DNA from: Enoplolaimus lenunculus
Taxonomy: Eukaryota; Nematoda; Enoplea; Enoplida; Thoracostomopsidae
Length of the DNA: 64,000 nucleotides
Assembly: GCA_030248215.1 (NCBI GenBank)
Contig: JASANG010002859.1
Span: forward strand, 1 to 64,000
Direction: 5' to 3'
Positions 12,679 through 24,600 of the stretch are shown here, one piece after another. Positions within the stretch are counted from its first letter, which is position 1. Every line of letters starts with the position of its first letter. Below the pieces are notes generated by a model. The model saw only the letters and a program-made list of their open reading frames with translations. It had not been told where the DNA came from and ran no database searches. The position numbers and the translations under genes were made by a program.

Positions 12679-12808
12679 GGCCCATGTATAGAACACGACC
12701 GGAGCGTTTTCCGGCGGGACTTGTAATAGGCTAAACTTAAGCTTTAGACTATTTTTTGTTTAAGTTTAGGCTTAGGCTTAGGTATGGGCTCATTCTTACG
12801 CGTAGAGG
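12679..12808 (+). mobile_element. TTAGGC-core element, type A1, right end missing
   Basis: Left end GGCCCATGTATAGAACACGA, then GTTTTCCGGCGGGACTT and TTTAGGCTTAGGCTTAGG. The right terminus is lost. Confidence 0.7.
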
Positions 12809-12965
12809 CGAAAGATCAGCATCGTTCAGAACAGAAGTTTAGTGGAATTGTTCAATCGAACAAACTTTGATTTTGCAAGGGTTTAGTAAGCAGAATTTTG
12901 AAAACGCAAATTTCGCGGAACGCTGAGTGTTGGACGCGTCAGATGTCATAAAATACTAAATACTG

Positions 12966-13172
12966 GACCAATGTAAAGAACAGGGGCGGAACAGTATTAT
13001 AAGCATATTCCTAAGCAAAAGCCTAATCGTAAGAATGGTCCTATTCCTAAACCTAAGCGTAAGAATGAGCATATTCCTAAGCCTAAGCAAAGCAAAAAAA
13101 TTAGTTTAAAGCTTAAGCTTACTCTATTGCAATCCCACAAAAAACGTTTCGCCGCTGATCTTTACATGGGCC
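12966..13172 (-). mobile_element. TTAGGC-core element, type A2, with 8-bp target duplication
   Basis: GACCAATGTAAAGAACAGGG left, CCGCTGATCTTTACATGGGCC right. Flanked by perfect AAATACTG at 12958-12965 and 13173-13180. Core on the minus strand. Confidence 0.85.
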
Positions 13173-13362
13173 AAATACTGAAACAGAAAAATATTTCTAT
13201 GTCATCAATATCAATAACGTGTCTTTGTACGGATTTGTAACTTGTACAAAACGAACAAGATGTCCCCCTTCGGTGATATCACTGTTAATTAGTTTGCTAA
13301 TAACTGAGTTTACCTACAAGTTGCAGTAAAATTACACCGCAGTGCTGCGATTTCATTCTACG

Positions 13363-14763
13363 ATGCAGAACAACGCATGTATTGGCTGCTTACCACCACA
13401 TATTATGTGTGATATTTTTTCGTATTTTTCTCAACGCGACATTGCGACTCGACTCATGCTGGTATGCAAGCGGTGGTACGCACTCGGCGCAAGTGGTTGT
13501 TTTTGGCGAGAACTGAACGTTGACATTCCGTATATTAATCAAGATCAAGCCGTAGCCCTTGGCAAGTTGATATCAACACATTTTCGAGATCTTCATCGCA
13601 TGGCGTTCCATTGTGTTAGTATTGCTACTGTTGTAGATGACCTGACTCAGTCCAGTAGTAGCGCTTCAAGTAGTCCCTTAGCGAACGTTTTGGTGACTCA
13701 GTTGCCGAATTTGACTCATATCGATATGAGTTTTAATCGTTGGATGGATTTCGACGCAGTCGTTGCGATTGTTGAATGTTGTCCGTTGATCGAAGAATTC
13801 AATTTCGATGGCAATAATGCTCTGACAGATTCGTGTTTAGAATTTGTTGCGTCGAATTGGAAAACACTCAGCAAAGTGTCGTTATCGCATTGTGAACAAG
13901 TCACTGATGTTGGCGTGAGCACGCTGGTGACAATGCAAAACGAATCGGCAAAGTTGTGGTACGTCAATATTGACGGAGTTTATAAAGTGACTGATTTGAG
14001 TATTGGGTTAATGGCGAAAAAGTTTTCAGCGTCTTTGACCACTGTTCAACTGGATGGTATTAATTTAACCGATGCGTCAATTGAGTGTCTATGCTCAAAT
14101 GTGACTCAGTTGGCAATGCTTGGAATTTCGTTTTGTGAACTGCTTACAGACGAAAGCTTACAAAGTATCGCATCGCTTCGATGCCTGAGTCATTTACATT
14201 TACGCAAGTCGGCTCGGTTTACAACGGCAGGGATTTGTCGCTTGTTTTCGAGTCCAAATTTGGCCAAAACTTTAACACGATTAATGTTTTATGATATTGC
14301 ACAAATGAATACAAAGTGTGCGTTAGCGTTGGCAGCCAATTTGCATGCACTTCAAGTATTATGTTTGGACTGGTGTTATTATATCGATGATACTGGTTTC
14401 GCTGCGCTGTATCGATCCCTTGACAATTTGAAAGTACTCAGTTTAGTCGGAATACGATTTATCACAGCGTCGGTGATTCGTCAATTTCCAGACGGATTGC
14501 CGCGGTTACGCTTTTTGGACGCTCGAAATTGTAATAATATTGATGATGATTTGTTAGCTAGTCTTTTGGCGCGAAATCAACCAAATATACCAGTCGATGT
14601 AGCACGAACGCAGTCAAACAACAACCTGTCAATCGTTGATTACTACGGTGGGTTGTCGGAAAGTTTTGACCAAGAAGAACACGACAAACGGTATGAAGTG
14701 TCTTATATAAAACAACATATTGAAGATATTGATCGTGATGCGTTATGTTGTCTTGCATGGTAG
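13363..14763 (+). CDS. F-box and leucine-rich-repeat protein (FBXL-type), single exon
   Basis: Uninterrupted 466-codon frame from ATG 13363 to TAG 14761-14763. Residues about 10-52 form an F-box (LPPHIMCDIFSYFSQRDIA, then LVCKRWY and a W at the end), the Skp1-binding motif. The rest is a run of AMN1/FBXL-style leucine-rich repeats, with repeated patterns such as LTHIDMSFN, LSKVSLSHCEQVTDVGV, LGISFCELLTDESL and LQVLCLDWCYYIDDTGF. FBXL proteins act as substrate receptors of SCF ubiquitin ligases; the substrate cannot be told from sequence. The serine-rich loop near residue 95-107 is an insertion between the F-box and the first clear repeat. The frame extends seven codons upstream of this ATG without an AUG. 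No intron or polyadenylation hexamer is evident nearby, which could mean a retrogene or simply an intronless locus. Confidence 0.9.
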   Translation: MQNNACIGCLPPHIMCDIFSYFSQRDIATRLMLVCKRWYALGASGCFWRELNVDIPYINQDQAVALGKLISTHFRDLHRMAFHCVSIATVVDDLTQSSSSASSSPLANVLVTQLPNLTHIDMSFNRWMDFDAVVAIVECCPLIEEFNFDGNNALTDSCLEFVASNWKTLSKVSLSHCEQVTDVGVSTLVTMQNESAKLWYVNIDGVYKVTDLSIGLMAKKFSASLTTVQLDGINLTDASIECLCSNVTQLAMLGISFCELLTDESLQSIASLRCLSHLHLRKSARFTTAGICRLFSSPNLAKTLTRLMFYDIAQMNTKCALALAANLHALQVLCLDWCYYIDDTGFAALYRSLDNLKVLSLVGIRFITASVIRQFPDGLPRLRFLDARNCNNIDDDLLASLLARNQPNIPVDVARTQSNNNLSIVDYYGGLSESFDQEEHDKRYEVSYIKQHIEDIDRDALCCLAW

Positions 14764-15078
14764 CTTTCGTATGCAATGAAATGGAAAACACGCTTGTGCT
14801 CAAATTTACGTTTGTATTGTACGTTGAATTAGCTTACAGTTGGAACTAAAACAATCACAATTTGTTAGATTCGCATTTATTCAAGCTGACTTCGTTTTAT
14901 AGTAAACGAAAAAACAGTAAAGAAATATTATATTGATCGTCGTACAGTTTTATCCATGACTAAAACCATTGTATATAAAGTGCTTGATCTACTAAACAAG
15001 ACGTATTTGTTAGTATATTTGTTATGCTGTTGCGACAGTTATGCTCATTATCTTAAATTATCGGTTTCATTGCTAGGT

Positions 15079-15566
15079 TAAGACACAAGTCATTGTATAC
15101 TAATCACCGCACTAGTCATTTTACAGATGGGACAAATGTATGTTCGTTTTGTTATTTGGATGGAATTGAAGTGCGGGAGGATAATGTTCATGTGTTTATT
15201 TATTGTTTGCGGGCGCAAGAAATTAGTTTTTTCATTACTCCTGTTTTGCAACAGGTAGCTGGAGTAAATGAAATAACGATTTCGGATTTAATTTTGGGAC
15301 GAAATATTCACGACCCATTAAAGAGAATAGCTTTTAATTTCATCGTCCAACATGCACAATTGGCAATATGGAGTGCTCGATGTAAACTCGAGTTTAACAA
15401 TGAAAATGTCTGTGTTGTTGATGTTTTTCAGGAAAATGTTTATAGAAATTTGTGCAAACTTAAGCTGTATCTAAAAGAAGAATGTTTTTTTAAGGTTTTT
15501 GGAACAATAACCCGACAGAATGATAGCATGCTGGGTTTTCGAATGTCTGTTTCTCAGCGTACCTGA
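15079..15566 (+). mobile_element. LINE ORF2 C-terminal fragment (Cys-His module)
   Basis: Open frame (15093-15566) encoding HRTSHFTDGTNVCSFCYLDG, then VREDNVHVFIYCLRAQEI, ISDLILG and IWSARCKLEF. The CxxC...H...C pattern followed by an 'ilg...iw..R' tail is typical of the zinc-knuckle end of LINE ORF2. No RT domain precedes it: the F-box gene ends 300 bases upstream. So it is a 5'-truncated insertion. A distinct LINE lineage from the one at 1.1-1.4 kb. Confidence 0.6.
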
Positions 15567-15822
15567 TTTGTAGTTTGTTTTGAAACTAGGTTTCTTGTGT
15601 GCTTTTTAACATATTTGCTCTGAATAATATCCTTGCAAGCAGAGTAGAACAATGGGTAATTTTCAAGGACCTTTGTTATGTTATAATAATATGTTGTTGC
15701 CTTCTTTGGTTTATATAATTACTTTCGTTGATGTAAATGTGGTTTATCCTTTTAATAAAACCCGGGGTGTTCATTGCTATTTGATGAATTTAGTGTTATC
15801 AAGAGTTGATGATAGTTTCATG

Positions 15823-16313
15823 GACAAGAGGGCCCATGTATAGAACAGGGCCGGAACGTTTTCCGACGGGACTGTAATAGAGTAAGCGTAAGACTATTTT
15901 TGGCTTAGGCTTTAGGCTTAGGTATAGGCTCATTCTTACGCTTAGCTTAGGCTTAGGCTAGGAATATGCTTATACTACTGTTCCGGCCCTGTTCTGTACA
16001 TTGGCCGACAAGAGTATATATGCAAGTTAGTTGTTTGTGCGCGGTACAAAATGAACCACCACGCGTTGCGTTTTTTTGCTATATCCCCCTTATTTAGAGT
16101 GAGGGGTCGATGCACTAGGAAATACTTACAAAGCTTCAGTGGTAAATTACTGTTTCGTGTAAGGTGGGGAGCATTTTTTCCGCAAGTCTAAAGCCAGGAA
16201 TTGTCTCAACCCCGAAACTGTGCCACCCTAAATAAGGGGGTGTATGCCAAATCGCAACGTTCGCTGGGTGCATTCTTTTGTACACATAATGTACTCAGTT
16301 GCATACTCTTGTC
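15823..16313. mobile_element. Family J element, interrupted by an A1 element
   Basis: Ends GACAAGAGTATATATGCAAG and TTGCATACTCTTGTC; homologous interiors at about 30585-30810 and 47731-47875 (shared TACAAAATG..ACC, AACGC..GCTGGGTGCATTCTTTT). The A1 insertion at 15831-16006 duplicated its first 8 bases. Confidence 0.7.
15831..16006 (+). mobile_element. TTAGGC-core element, type A1, with 8-bp target duplication
   Basis: Ends GGCCCATGTATAGAACAGGG and CCCTGTTCTGTACATTGGCC, core GGCTTAGGCTTAGG. Perfect GACAAGAG at 15823-15830 and 16007-16014. Confidence 0.9.
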
Positions 16314-16794
16314 GGAATGGTCATTATCCACTGTTTGTATTATTGATGCGTAGGAGTTGTTAGATGGACACTTTTGTTAGTTACTCTTGTTTGTTATATC
16401 GCTAAATTGTGTACAGAAAACTAAATGATTTTAACACGTACCAGAGTCTTTATACAGTAAAATGTTTGGTTTTGAGTATTATAATTGCATTTTGAGTGAA
16501 ATGGATCGACTTAAATAGAATGTAATGCATTTATATGTCATGTAAAGCACCAAATATGGTGCTTTTTGGGCATCACCGTAAATCCGATTTAAAAAAAGTT
16601 CTGCCGTTGAATTAAACGTTATTTGTCTTGTATCAAAAGCTTGAACGACAATGCATGTTTAATATACCTACTTGGAATGTACTTTCAAATCTTGTATGCT
16701 CCAAAGTTTCCCAAAGGTTGAGGCTGCTCCATAGCAGTCTACGGAAAAAACTGCCCGTTTCTTACAGAGGTCGATTTTCTGATCGTTGTACCTT

Positions 16795-17257
16795 CACTGC
16801 AAAAAATGGTGAGTCAAATTGCCTGTCCGAAATAAAATCTACTCTCTAAAGAAATATGCTTAAAATTAAGTAAAACTGTTGCGGAATTAAGTGTCGGTTT
16901 TACTTACTATGGTGCTTGGCAAAGTTTTACTTAATTTTAAACAAACACAAAATTCTTAGTTTTACATTTACTAGTTTCAGCAAATGACTATTTACATTAT
17001 ATCAGCAAAAATTTACTCAATATTTAGGACACTTTATACATAGCACAGTTTATGAAATATATCTAAAGTAAAACAGAAAGTTTTTACAAAGTACGGGACT
17101 ACACAAACTGAGTCAAATTCGACTCCGCCAGGGTCCAATTCGACTCACTGAGTCGCACGTTTGACTCTGACGGAGTCGAATTTGACTCAGTTTGTGTAGT
17201 CCCGTAGAGCCTATTTCCGAGATAGTCAATTTGACTCACCATTTTTTGCAGTACTGC
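16795..17257. mobile_element. Family C element, composite
   Basis: Starts CACTGCAAAAAATGGTGAGT; the right half (17096-17257) carries the GACTCCG/CGGAGTC palindrome and ends TTTTTTGCAGTACTGCAGTG. An unrelated inverted repeat of TTAAAATTAAGTAAAAC sits between the halves. Confidence 0.55.
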
Positions 17258-18289
17258 AGTGTAGCAACAAAACTTTGTATTTGGTTTCAGAAAAAAATTG
17301 TAGGTTCGGAATCGGATTTGAGAAACCCGAATCAGGCAAGACTCAGAAATATCTTTAAACTTAGGATATGTTTTGATTGTTACATTGTTAATGAAATATT
17401 GGTCTAAAAATTCAGTAGTCGCTCTGGTCGTAATATATCGAAACATATGCTGATAATCAAAAACGTATTTTCAACAGTTCAGAAATCTATATTTTTTCAT
17501 GCATATTAGTATGTAAAACGACGCGCTGATTTGAGTTGCGTCATTTTTTGCGTTTGATGACTGGTTTAGTGCACCTAAGCTACTATTAATTTCACAACAA
17601 ATGCAGGAAACTTTTCCTGTAACAACCAAACTTTTTGGATCAAGTTTGTGCTTTTTCTGCCTCAGGGGAGGAAGCTGGGCTTTCTTGAACCTTCTGCATT
17701 TTCAAAACGCTAAGCAGGATAGGGTTGTCGCTCCCAAACGCCACACTAAGCCGTTCATTTTTCAGACAGCTGGAATCGCTGATAAATCCGGTGCCCATCT
17801 ATAATTAAAATGCAGTGATATGCAAGTCAGGGGGGCTGTCAAAGCAGCAAATAGGTACAAAGGGAACTGACAGGTGGCGTACGCCAACTACGAAAATCTT
17901 CGTTTCCCTCCGCCGATTTAACAAATTTTGTACAGTCTGAAAACAATTTGATTTGCGTTCCATTTTCCCAACGAAAATATATATATGATGGTTCCATTTT
18001 CCCGATTTCCCAAGAAATATATTGCTACGTGTCCCTTACGCATTGGCTTAGGAATATGCTTATACTATGGCTTCAAGCCGGATTTATATATACATTTGCC
18101 AATTTTTCAACAGAGGTATGCTGTATGAGCGATTTGGGAAATGGCGAAATTCACCCAAAATCTTACGGTGCATTAGCTGTTTTTTGTTCAAATTTTAGAT
18201 ATATTTAAATGTTTCAATTGTGTTTGCAGAAAAATAAAACATTTTTTAACTTTTTATACGTCAATATCAGTTTCCGTTTATTTTGACCA

Positions 18290-18445
18290 GGCATGTGTGG
18301 ATTAGTCGTCATCGGTGATAATCGACACTTTTCGTGAGTATCGGTATCGGCACTGCAAAAAAATTATCGATTCTTTGGTGATGCTTTTTGCACGTAATAG
18401 TGAGTTGGAATGTTATCAATTGCACTCGTTGGCATATCGCAACTC
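18290..18445 (+). mobile_element. Family D hAT-like fragment
   Basis: Shares GATAATCG.CA.TTTTCGTGAGTATC and GGCACTGCAAAAAAATT.TCG with the complete D copy at 36177-36589. Ends not preserved. Confidence 0.5.
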
Positions 18446-18662
18446 GCCGTATTCTTTTGGCAGTCGCCGCGCGTCAAGTTAAAATAGCTTCTATACTTAG
18501 CGCACTGGGTGAGTGGTTTTAAATTTTAAAGGGGGGGCTGAGGTACCGCACAGTAAAGTTCAGCGTAGCCCTGAATATTTCAAGTAAATCTACGGGGGGA
18601 ATTGTTTATATTTTCGTCGCAGATATGGGATGTGTTAATGTTGTTATATATAATATACTAAT

Positions 18663-21600
18663 ATGTTTGTAAATCGTAACCGCTATTTGTCGGAACAATT
18701 TATACCGGATGATAGTCTCGTGAAAAAGAAAAAGAAGAAGAAAAAGAAACCGAAACAAAACACATCCGGTTATACTGCTGGTGATGGCGTGGCGTGTTAC
18801 AGCCTTGATCTGTCAAAGTAAATTGGCACATAAGTTTGATCGAGAAAGAAAATTTTTTGCTGAATCGGTGGGTAAAATCTCGATGGGGTTGCGCCCCGCT
18901 TATTAAGTAGAGCAGAATGAGTCTTTTGCCGAAGGGGGGCGCCACGCTCCTGCAAAAGTATTTGTGTTTGCTTTGATCTGAGATGATTAACGTAGATACA
19001 TAGTACAAGGTTGAGTTTGTTTTTAGGTGCCAAAACTGAATTTTTGTACGCACTTATATTCTAGTCAGTTTCAGCGAAATGGAACAAAAAAGTCTAACTG
19101 CGGTAATTAGCATAGTTACGATTTATTAACGAGTTAAATATGACCCACTGTGTTTGCAGCTAATAATGATGATACTACGTATTGTCCTAACAAACAGCCA
19201 CAATCATTGAACTATTAAATTTAGCGAATCGCTAAATACTCCTACTTACAGCCGGTCAGAATGTTTGAATTCCGCCCGTCACTACTTATTCAAAAGTCAC
19301 ATCCACCTTTTGTGAATCGCAATATTGCTGCTTGCGTGATCCAATAGAATTATACACAGGTTAATTGCAGCCATTTGACTGAGTCCGGCTTGGAAATCAT
19401 TGCGATTTTGTCGATTCCGAATTGCAAAATTTGGTTAAATACCGTGATTAAGATAAAAATGGTGCAAAACAAATTAAATCTTAGCGGTTTGTCTTACCGG
19501 TTTAGCTAGCGATCCTCGTACGATGCAGGTAAATAGAAACGTGTGAATATTGAAATATCAAAACTCAATTTTAGTGAAAGATACACTGAGGTTCGAACTG
19601 CAAGTGCCAACGGTTTTCGAAACGGTGATTCTGTGTTTGAGCTCAATTTTGCAAACTTGTTTACGAATATGGCCGGATTCTGCGTTTTCCAAACCAAATT
19701 CGGTTCTAAACCTTGAATTTTTGCCGACTCTGAAATCAAAGTTTGCCACCCTGGCTAATTTATTGTCAAGATAGATCATTTTTTTGTTGTTTACAGCCGC
19801 AACAATAAACGAGATTCGTTCGTTTTCAACCGGCCCGATGACGACTTTGATCAGGATGAAGTAGTCGCTAACGCTAGTTTCGTAACACATTCAACGTTTG
19901 CAGCCAGGGATGCTGATGTGTCTGACGTTGATTCGATTGCAGCTACGGATGCTCATCAAAGCAAACGCCGGAAACGAAAACGGAAAAAGAAAACTAAATC
20001 ACTGACGTTGGATGATTCAGTGGATAGTCAGTTAGCGACTGAAGGGTTTGTTTGTTTGTACTTAGAAATTGTGTCAGAAAACTCTGTTTTGAACAGCATC
20101 TGCCAAAATCCGTTTTGTTCGTGGAAGAACGCTTATATGATTTGCTAGCATAACAAAATGCTATTACTTAAACGGTTTTACTCGTGTGAATTAAAAATTT
20201 CAAGCAAAGAAGATATTTTTAAATCAGTAAACACATACTTTTGTACAACGCTACAACCAGTACGCAAATTTGTTTGCTGCTATTTCAACGTTAACATCGG
20301 TTCCGGTGAAAATATACTATCAGTGTTCTGGTATCCGGTACAAATTAACATCCGGGTGATCCCTCGGCCACTAAATGTAAAACTTGTCTTTGCATTTTTT
20401 GAAATTTTGGATTTTCTAAATTTAATTTAGACCAAGGCACAGAGGTAAATAGTCGATTCGGTAAATTTTATCGTTTTTAACAGTTTTAGCGATGCAGGCG
20501 CCAGAGGAAAATTCGTCGATGTTACTGCCGCTGGTAATCACAGGTAATTCGGTTAACCATCATAGTAGCGTTGGTTAGTTCATTATATATTACAGATATT
20601 AGGGTTTTTTGGCTAAACCCAGGGCATTTGCCCGGAAAAATACATAATATGTATCGTATCCACAAAAAGTATTTTTGCCCAACTTAAATGAACACGCGTC
20701 CTATGATAGGTGCAACGTTTTACGTTTTCGTGCAAGAAACTTGAGTTTGATCTGAAAATTGATCCGTTCTCTTTTATCCGCATTTATTTAACGAAGTGAG
20801 TAAAAAACAATTTGCTCGCTTTTATCGCATTCGGCACATGGATATTAGAAGCTAACCTTGTTTGTATGGGGAGCTCATGTGCAAGCTAAAACTCACGTTT
20901 TTCTAAAGTATACTCAACAAATTTTCTAGGTGCACGTGCAGTCACAACAAGCGTGTAAGCGCGTTTAACGCCTTGAAGTAAATTTTGTTTTATAATCCCG
21001 GCCTTCAAATTTTTATCTCAAGCAAATTGCTGCCGCGTACAGGTTTAGACGAATTTAAAATTCAGATATGTACTCAGCTATCAAATACGAATCTATGTGT
21101 AAACTTAAGCATTAATGAACTAAGTTGTAAAACTGGTATACAGGAAGTTAAGAATACTTTTCAATCAGCCACGGATATTTGAAGTGCAGCACAAAATTAT
21201 TCTCTAACAATAATAGGCAACGTGCAAAACTATGCGCTATGGCTGTCAGCGCGAGTACGGGTTTCACCAGTGTTTCAAGTCGTCACAATGTTTCAGCACA
21301 AATATAAAATTTGTCTAAACTACAATTAAGCCCTGTTCACACGTGCAAGTTTTTGCTGCGAAAACTTGCAGCTGCAATTTGCACTTGTAAGTTTTGTCCG
21401 AAATCCCGTTCGAAAAACTTGCAGTTGCAAATAATTCATTAAAAATCAAAACTGGGAATTTAGTTCACATGTGTGAATAACCGTGCAAGTTCAATGAATT
21501 TATTGCATCCGCTTTCTCGTTGGCTGATGAAAAAAAGCAAGTTCTGCGTACAATTCGCAGCTGCAAGTTCTCGTAGCAATAACTTGCACGTGTGAATAGG

Positions 21601-24600
21601 GCTTTAGCTTCGCAAAAAATCCTCCATGGACCTTGCATTTCGCGTAGGGTTTCAGGCGTAGATGTAACTATTTGGGGATTCATTCAATTCACCAACAAAC
21701 AGGACAATCCATGTGATGTAAGTAGAGCCTCAGCTTAACCGTAAATGTGCCATTAGGCAAGTAATTTTGTTGTTTTTGACAGTCGTAGCAATAAACGAAA
21801 TTCGTTCGTTTTCAAGCGGCCTACTGACGACTTTCATCAAGATCATGGAGTCTCTAACGCTAGTTTTGTAACACATTCAACGATTGCCGCCAGGGATGCT
21901 GATGTGTCTGAAATTGGTTCGACTGCAGCTACGGATGCTCATCAAAGCAAACGCCGGAAACGAAAACGGAAAAAGAAAATTAAATCGCTTACGCTGTATG
22001 AGCCGCCAATGGAAAATCAGATGGAGTCCGAAGGGTTCGTTTGTTTGCTTTAAGCATATGTTTTCCATTCCAATTCATACACACCGAAACGTAGAAATTT
22101 TGCTATGGCGGCAAATTGTTTATTTAGCATTTTGACAGCAGAAAAATTTTACTGGGAGCTAGTTTATGATCGTTTAATATTGTTTAGAAAACGCAAAGTA
22201 GTTTCGTTATTTTTTACAAGAAATACATAACGTTAATGACCAGAAATCTTGTTGGAATTATGAGTCGACCTTAATATGCAGCACCTGTCTTAAAATTTGA
22301 GACTCTGTCCATTAGTTTATGATTTCAAATTTACAATTTAAGGTTATTGGTCATTGTGTAAATTTTATCAATAATTATTTTAACTTGTAGTGCTCCAAGG
22401 CTCAGCGGAAAATGTGCCGATATTACTGCTACCGCTGGTCAGAGCAGCCAATTGACAGAAGATGTCAAAGATGTCACGCCGGAAACGGCTAAAACACATG
22501 AAAATGATACTGTTTGTGACAATACATGGTACCAAGAGGGTTTATTTGCAGTGTTTTGTGCAGCCTAAGGATGCAATCTAAACAAGAACAGTATATCTTA
22601 ATTAGCTTTTAATCCGAATTTTTATATAAAATACACTATCCTATGTGCGTACGGATTAGGCGCGGAGAGCCGTGGGGGCATAAGGGGATATCATATCCCC
22701 TTTGAAGTTGTATCTGTGAAACAAATTTGAAATTTTATGCAGCAAAATGACCAACTCGCGATATTTGATTTATTATAAAATATCTGTGTCACTTCCATGT
22801 TTTAAAACAGTAATGTAAAAAATGGGTCTAATTTATCGCTAGGTTTGGCGGCTAGGTTCTCTTTGATGTTATAGATTTGATTTGACAGTCAGCGTTCTTA
22901 CTCTACCATGTTGCAGGGGAACAAAGGAAACCAGGGGTCTGTGACCCCACCGGATCTTCACGAAGCTAAAATTTTACATTAAGTTGTAGTGCTTACATTT
23001 TGTTTGGGTTGTCGCTTGCTTTGCTCGCGAGGTTATTGATCACAATAGCAACCCTGTGAAAAATTCTTTGTGTAGAAATTTGTTTAATTATCACCCGTTC
23101 AAAATTTTTGCTGTCCACCGCTGGCAGGGTACAACCGGTGGTTTGATTCCAACTCCGGCAGTAAATTGACCTCTTTCTCCGGTAAAAATTCGACCTCGGG
23201 CTCCAGCAAATATTTTGCCTTTGGTTCCAGTACATATTTTTATTACCGACTGTTTCGTGTTTTATAGAAGACAGTTGTTCGGAGAGTTTGTTTTGCTATG
23301 GATAATTAAAATAGAAAGAAAAACAAAATTTTGGCAGCAAATTACAATATTATTGTTAAAATTTTCAAATTATTGTATATTATTAAAACAGCCTAATTTT
23401 TACTTTCCGAGTCCGGTTTCAGCTCTGACAAAATATCACATACGATTGCAACCGTAGTACGTATGTACATATGACATTTTATTTGAGATGGTTTCTTGTC
23501 TGACGTTAATGCTACGAGCGAATGACGTATACATTACTTGCCGTCTGTCTATTTCAGTCTAAAACATACCTTACACAACGGAATGTGATAGGCTGCGCTT
23601 TAACTTACCTTTATTGATTTGGCAATCTTCGCAGTAGAGTTGCATCAAGTTCCAGGTGGTTCGTTTATTCGGGGTATTTTCATCACCGAAAAACTTTGTA
23701 TCCGGTTATTTGTTTTTAAATGTGGCAACACAACATTGAAGTGTTTTCCTTTGAACATGTGACGTGTGTGTCAACATGAATTATGTATATATTGTTCCTT
23801 TTAGTATGCCGCCTACCTCAATGCAAGTCCAGGAACAGAATCGTGTCGCTGTTGCTTCACGCAACGCGTATGCCGATGGTACTGAAAGTGATTCATCGTA
23901 AGTCGTTTGTATAAATATTATTTTAAATTTTGGAGATTGATTTAAAGTATCGATAACGCCTAAGGGTAGCAGTTCGTTGCTGTCAACCATGGCTCACGTG
24001 TATATCAACATTGCGAATTGTATTTCTGGTTTTCCGTTCACTTCAATGAAACTTGGTGAAAAAAGCAACACTGGTCTTATCGTTCATTGTGGATTTTTCA
24101 AATCGAGTTAACGTTGTTCCAACTATGTTCATAGTATTTTTGTCGTATTCGTGGCTGAGTTTATTAGAATGCTTACTATGAATTTTTTCAAAAATACGTA
24201 TTGATGCATTTTAGAATATGCGACGAACCTGGGCAATCGGATATGGGTATGATTTTTACATAATGTTGTTGATTGTACAGCCTAAATCAGAGTTTGAAAT
24301 ATTTGCGCAGAATACGCACAGTGGTCGAAATTGTAATAACACTGTTGAACGGCAACATTATCGTCATTTTTGTCACCGCCCTCGGGCGGTGACTCTTGTC
24401 ATTTTAAAGTTTACTGAAGTAACTGCCATTTTTTCTTAAAATTCAGTTGATAGTTGTCTGCGCCCATGTTACGTTAAGAGGCGTCCAGGTTTCTGGTGGG
24501 CCTATAAAAGAGTACGGTTAAATTCTAGATTAGATTTTTTGCTTCGGCTTAAGGCTTAGGCTTAGGCTTAGGAATACGTTTAATCTACTGTTACACATTT

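Larger units (their letters stand above)
9538..13362. other. Intergenic spacer filled with DNA elements
   Basis: Contains an ancestral copy of repeat Q (10020-10400), a family E copy (about 10945-11490) split by a B element, a further E-like remnant (12418-12490) and two A elements. No host exon recognised, though the donor-like end of REXO5 exon 9 leaves room for one. Confidence 0.5.
14764..18662. other. Intergenic region with LINE and DNA elements
   Basis: Holds the LINE fragment, family J split by an A1 element, a family G fragment (about 16575-16690), family C pieces (16795-17257) and a partial Q copy. No host exon recognised. Confidence 0.5.
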
